A DNA stretch of 64,000 nucleotides from Candidatus Eisenbacteria bacterium (lineage in GTDB: Bacteria; Eisenbacteria; RBG-16-71-46; CAIMUX01; JAHJDP01). Both the position numbers and the translations under genes were made by a program. The stretch is taken from NCBI GenBank assembly GCA_018831195.1, contig JAHJDP010000100.1:17841-81840 (forward strand), in the 5' to 3' direction. The notes beneath the pieces were generated by a model, which searched no databases, was not told the origin of the DNA, and saw only the letters and a list, made by a program, of their open reading frames with translations. Position 1 is the first letter of the stretch; every line of letters begins with the position of its first letter. This document shows positions 61,751 to 64,000 of this stretch, piece by piece.

Positions 61751-63037
61751 TCACGTGGGCAGCCGGTAGCAGATAATCTCAAGCGTTTCCGTGTCGTCTT
61801 CGCCGAGTGTCGCCAGGCCGGAGCCGAGACAGGCGAGACGCGCCACGACAAAACCCTTGATGAGAAGCACCCGGCCGTCACCGAGGAAACGTATCCCATC
61901 GCTCACCGGGCTTCCCTCGCAAACCAGTTGGACTTCACGCTGCCAGCGCCCCCCGGCATCATACAGGTCAAGATTAAGAAAGACCCCCTCGGGCAGATCC
62001 CGGTTGCTCCGGCTATGCTGAACCCAAAGCTGTCCCTTTTCGTCAATGTGCAAGGCTGTGATCGCCCGCTCCGTATCCTTTAAATCGAATTCGGGATACG
62101 TGTCGGGATTGCCGCCGGCCCAAGCGTGGAAAAGGGCGGTGATCCGCCGCATGTCGAGATCATTGCGCTTCCAGGGTTCAAAGTCAGGGCGTTCGATGAG
62201 ATGAACAAGGGCGCCGTCCGGCTCAAAGACGGAGATAGAATACTCTTCGCGCTGGCTTGGGGCATAGACACGGCCGTCCGGCCCCATGGCGTTTGCCAAA
62301 GAGAAACAAGGAAGGAAATCGTCCTCGTGAACAACGGAGTGCGGCCGTTCAATCTCTGAAACCTGCTCGATGTAGCGAAGAATCTGACGACCCGCCGGAT
62401 CGACCGCCGCCAGGAAATGGGACCGCTCCAAGACATTCGGCTTGGGGACAGATCGCGACCCGGCGATCATTAAATGTTCACCCACGGCTTCCGCCATCGT
62501 TTGCAGGGTTATCCCGCCGATGACGCCCTCTTCGCTCATATCGTAGACAATTTCGCCGGCGGGAATATCTTCAGGCGTAACCTTTACCAGTTTTCCAGGA
62601 AAGAATTCCGCAAGCCCGAAAGTGCCGTCGGGGAGTTTTACAATATCGACCGGTATGCCCACCTCGCCGGGGCCCTCGCCCTGCCGGCTGAGCGTCCGTT
62701 CCAGCCCGCCATCCGGACCGAAGACAAAGACCTGGCAGAGTTGCTGGTCAACAAGATAAACCCGGCCCTCATCATCAGCGATCGCCTCGACCGGCAGGCC
62801 GAACATGATCCCCTCGGCATTACCGCCGGCGCGCCATAGCTCTTCGAGCTTGAGAGTCAGCGGCGGATGCGCCGGCGCGGTATTCCGGATAATCTTTTTG
62901 CCATCCTGCGCTTTGGCGCCACCGGAGAACGCCGCCCCCCCTATAACAAAAAAACAAACGGCCAAAATGGGCAGACGGCGACAGGCTGCGGGGAACAACA
63001 GGGCAAGATTGCGAGGGGCGTTGCAAGACGCGGTCAT
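61751..63037 (-). CDS. Secreted six-bladed beta-propeller (NHL-like) protein
   Basis: 428 residues. A signal peptide (~1-45; LPILAVCFFVIGGAAFSGGAKAQ in pattern, with cleavage after AKAQ) is followed by repeated propeller blades: VEAIADDEGRVYLVDQQLCQ, VFVFGPDGGLERTL, then EGPGEVGIPVDIVKLPDG. This is the 6-bladed beta-propeller family common in FCB bacteria. The start at 63037 follows GGAGG; frames reaching 63094 lack one. Ligand is unknown. Confidence 0.82.
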   Translation of the reverse strand: MTASCNAPRNLALLFPAACRRLPILAVCFFVIGGAAFSGGAKAQDGKKIIRNTAPAHPPLTLKLEELWRAGGNAEGIMFGLPVEAIADDEGRVYLVDQQLCQVFVFGPDGGLERTLSRQGEGPGEVGIPVDIVKLPDGTFGLAEFFPGKLVKVTPEDIPAGEIVYDMSEEGVIGGITLQTMAEAVGEHLMIAGSRSVPKPNVLERSHFLAAVDPAGRQILRYIEQVSEIERPHSVVHEDDFLPCFSLANAMGPDGRVYAPSQREEYSISVFEPDGALVHLIERPDFEPWKRNDLDMRRITALFHAWAGGNPDTYPEFDLKDTERAITALHIDEKGQLWVQHSRSNRDLPEGVFLNLDLYDAGGRWQREVQLVCEGSPVSDGIRFLGDGRVLLIKGFVVARLACLGSGLATLGEDDTETLEIICYRLPT

Positions 63038-63186
63038 ACAAGACCTCCGGTTCATAAGCCGATTTTGTGATCCTCTGAGAACTCTTCCTTCCATACGCGG
63101 ATTTTTAGGGCCGTGTTGCCGGTGTGGATCCCATGATTATTGTTCGTCCCGCGAATTTCACCGAATCGACCGACAGACACACACAC

Positions 63187-63215
63187 TTGACGAGCACCCT
63201 CCTTTAGGATAGGCT
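63187..63215 (+). promoter_or_regulatory. Weak promoter candidate for the secreted-protein pair
   Basis: -35 TTGACG, 17-bp spacer, -10 TAGGCT, about 80 bp before the next start codon. The -10 is poor. Confidence 0.3.
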
Positions 63216-63294
63216 GGTGCCGTCAGAATCAGAGGGGCAATCCTATCCCAGCAACCGGAGCCAACCGCGAGGAGTTTGAGAGGAGGGGAGGCAA

Positions 63295-63852
63295 ATGAAC
63301 GCCAAACATAAACTCGGGGGGGGGGCACTAGGCGCCTGGACGATTCTTGGTGTCACGCTCCTGGTGCTGCTCTTCAGTGCAAGTCCACCCTGCGCCGACG
63401 AGGTAACGGCGTGCGTCGGCGGAACGCCCGGATACCTGTCGGTCGGCGACACATTGATGTTCCTTGGGGACTGTCAATCAGGAACAGTTTATAATTGCAC
63501 GATCGAATGTGACTGCTTCGCTGGATGTTGGAATGATACAGGATTCGGATTCCAGAAGGTGACTAATGTGGATCTGGAGACCTGCTCGGGCTCCCTCAGT
63601 ACTAAATACTGTGTAACCGCCGATGGATGTTTCTGGCTGGGGATTAGAGCGGATGAAACTGTGAATAAGCAGTGCGAGCCCTGCCTGGGTACATCCAACA
63701 GGTACTGCCTCAGTCTTTGGGATGTCACTTCCTATAATGCGGCTCCCGGCGATCAGACCCAGGGATGCTACACGTTGACATTGCTATGTGACGATCCTGA
63801 CGACGACTGTTCGGGTGATCCAGTGATCCCAGATGAATATTGTCTGGAGTAG
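63295..63852 (+). CDS. Small secreted cysteine-rich protein, family unknown
   Basis: 185 residues. A signal peptide covers ~1-35 (AWTILGVTLLVLLFSASPPCADE). The mature protein has about 15 cysteines, including CTIECDCFAGCW, which suggests multiple disulphides. No family is recognised. GAGGAGGGGAGG precedes the ATG. A tract of ten G (63316-63325) lies at codons 8-11, in the positively charged start of the signal peptide. It is followed 11 bp later by another secreted-protein gene. Confidence 0.72.
   Translation: MNAKHKLGGGALGAWTILGVTLLVLLFSASPPCADEVTACVGGTPGYLSVGDTLMFLGDCQSGTVYNCTIECDCFAGCWNDTGFGFQKVTNVDLETCSGSLSTKYCVTADGCFWLGIRADETVNKQCEPCLGTSNRYCLSLWDVTSYNAAPGDQTQGCYTLTLLCDDPDDDCSGDPVIPDEYCLE
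63316..63325 (+). repeat. Homopolymer of ten G inside a coding start
   Basis: CTC followed by ten G and then CACTA. Gain or loss of one G would shift the frame of the secreted protein within its first 11 codons. Such tracts are classic slipped-strand contingency sites, but also common sequencing-error sites. Confidence 0.8.
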
Positions 63853-63863
63853 GAGGAGATGCC

Positions 63864-64000
63864 ATGAAAATTCTCATCTGTCTGATTGTGGTGATTGCGT
63901 TTGCTCTGCCAACCGGAGGCTCCTTCGCCCTGGACGAGGCGCAGCAGGTCGGCCGGGGAGAGGGCATCACGCTGCCGAGTCCCAATAATCCGCCATGCGA
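63864..64000 (+). CDS. Secreted protein, N-terminus only (cut by window edge)
   Basis: An ATG at 63864 follows AGGAGGAG. The visible 45 residues are a signal peptide (KILICLIVVIAFALPTGG, then SFALDE) and the start of the mature chain (QQVGRGEGITLPSPNNPPC). No family can be assigned from this. It is probably co-transcribed with the cysteine-rich secreted protein 11 bp upstream. Confidence 0.65.
   Translation, partial: MKILICLIVVIAFALPTGGSFALDEAQQVGRGEGITLPSPNNPPC

Overview
The window is a ~56-58% GC piece of a Gram-negative-type bacterial chromosome. No rRNA, tRNA, insertion sequence or CRISPR array was seen. Several secreted proteins end in a FlgD-like Ig / C-terminal sorting-type domain (ends at 11840 and 32640). 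Together with six-bladed beta-propeller secreted proteins, a complete RND efflux set and a divergent type VI secretion system (T6SS), this suggests an uncultured FCB-superphylum lineage such as Candidatus Eisenbacteria or a relative. That placement is inference from gene content, not a phylogeny.

Layout. 1-4.8 kb: a truncated GT4 glycosyltransferase, a YihY/BrkB membrane protein, a VOC protein, a candidate small-RNA gene (3256-3417, minus), an orphan tandem-BMC microcompartment shell protein and a PTS IIA protein. 5.0-10.2 kb: an SDR reductase, then two consecutive proteins that look like TssB-TssC sheath fusions and a secreted TPR protein. 10.2-14.6 kb (minus): pyruvate kinase, a secreted thioredoxin-fold/FlgD protein with a clear terminator, and an Rrf2 regulator. 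The regulator is divergent from a serine acetyltransferase (14.7 kb), which is followed by a GT-C glycosyltransferase. 17.0-22.1 kb: an AmmeMemoRadiSam set (radical SAM enzyme with a Tat-like signal, a MEMO1-AMMECR1 fusion with a signal peptide) and a membrane-embedded spermidine-synthase-like protein. 22.1-28.0 kb: a signalling island of four response regulators (two HDOD, one degenerate HD-GYP, one short) and a PAS histidine kinase. 28-32.6 kb: a secreted M20 amidohydrolase and a PKD-CapA-FlgD protein. 33-38.9 kb: a TolC/MFP/RND efflux operon. 38.9-41.1 kb: ADP-forming acyl-CoA synthetase.

41.2-59.1 kb is a 14-gene T6SS cluster on the minus strand. Transcription order is tssA, tssB, tssC, hcp, tssE, tssF, tssG, tssH(clpV), vgrG, a small acidic protein, a DUF2169-pentapeptide protein, a pentapeptide protein, DUF3540, and a DUF4150/PAAR-like protein. 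It encodes tube, sheath, part of the baseplate, the recycling ATPase and a spike-loading module. No tssJ, tssK, tssL or tssM was found in the window. 59.7-64 kb: an ABC-F ATPase, a secreted beta-propeller protein, and two small secreted proteins. The first of these carries a 10-G tract in its signal region; the second runs off the end.

The most unusual items are: the tandem TssB-TssC fusions located 32 kb from the main T6SS; the T6SS lacking its membrane complex; the orphan BMC-T protein; the apparently exported AmmeMemoRadiSam set; and the small-RNA candidate with a well-formed promoter and terminator.
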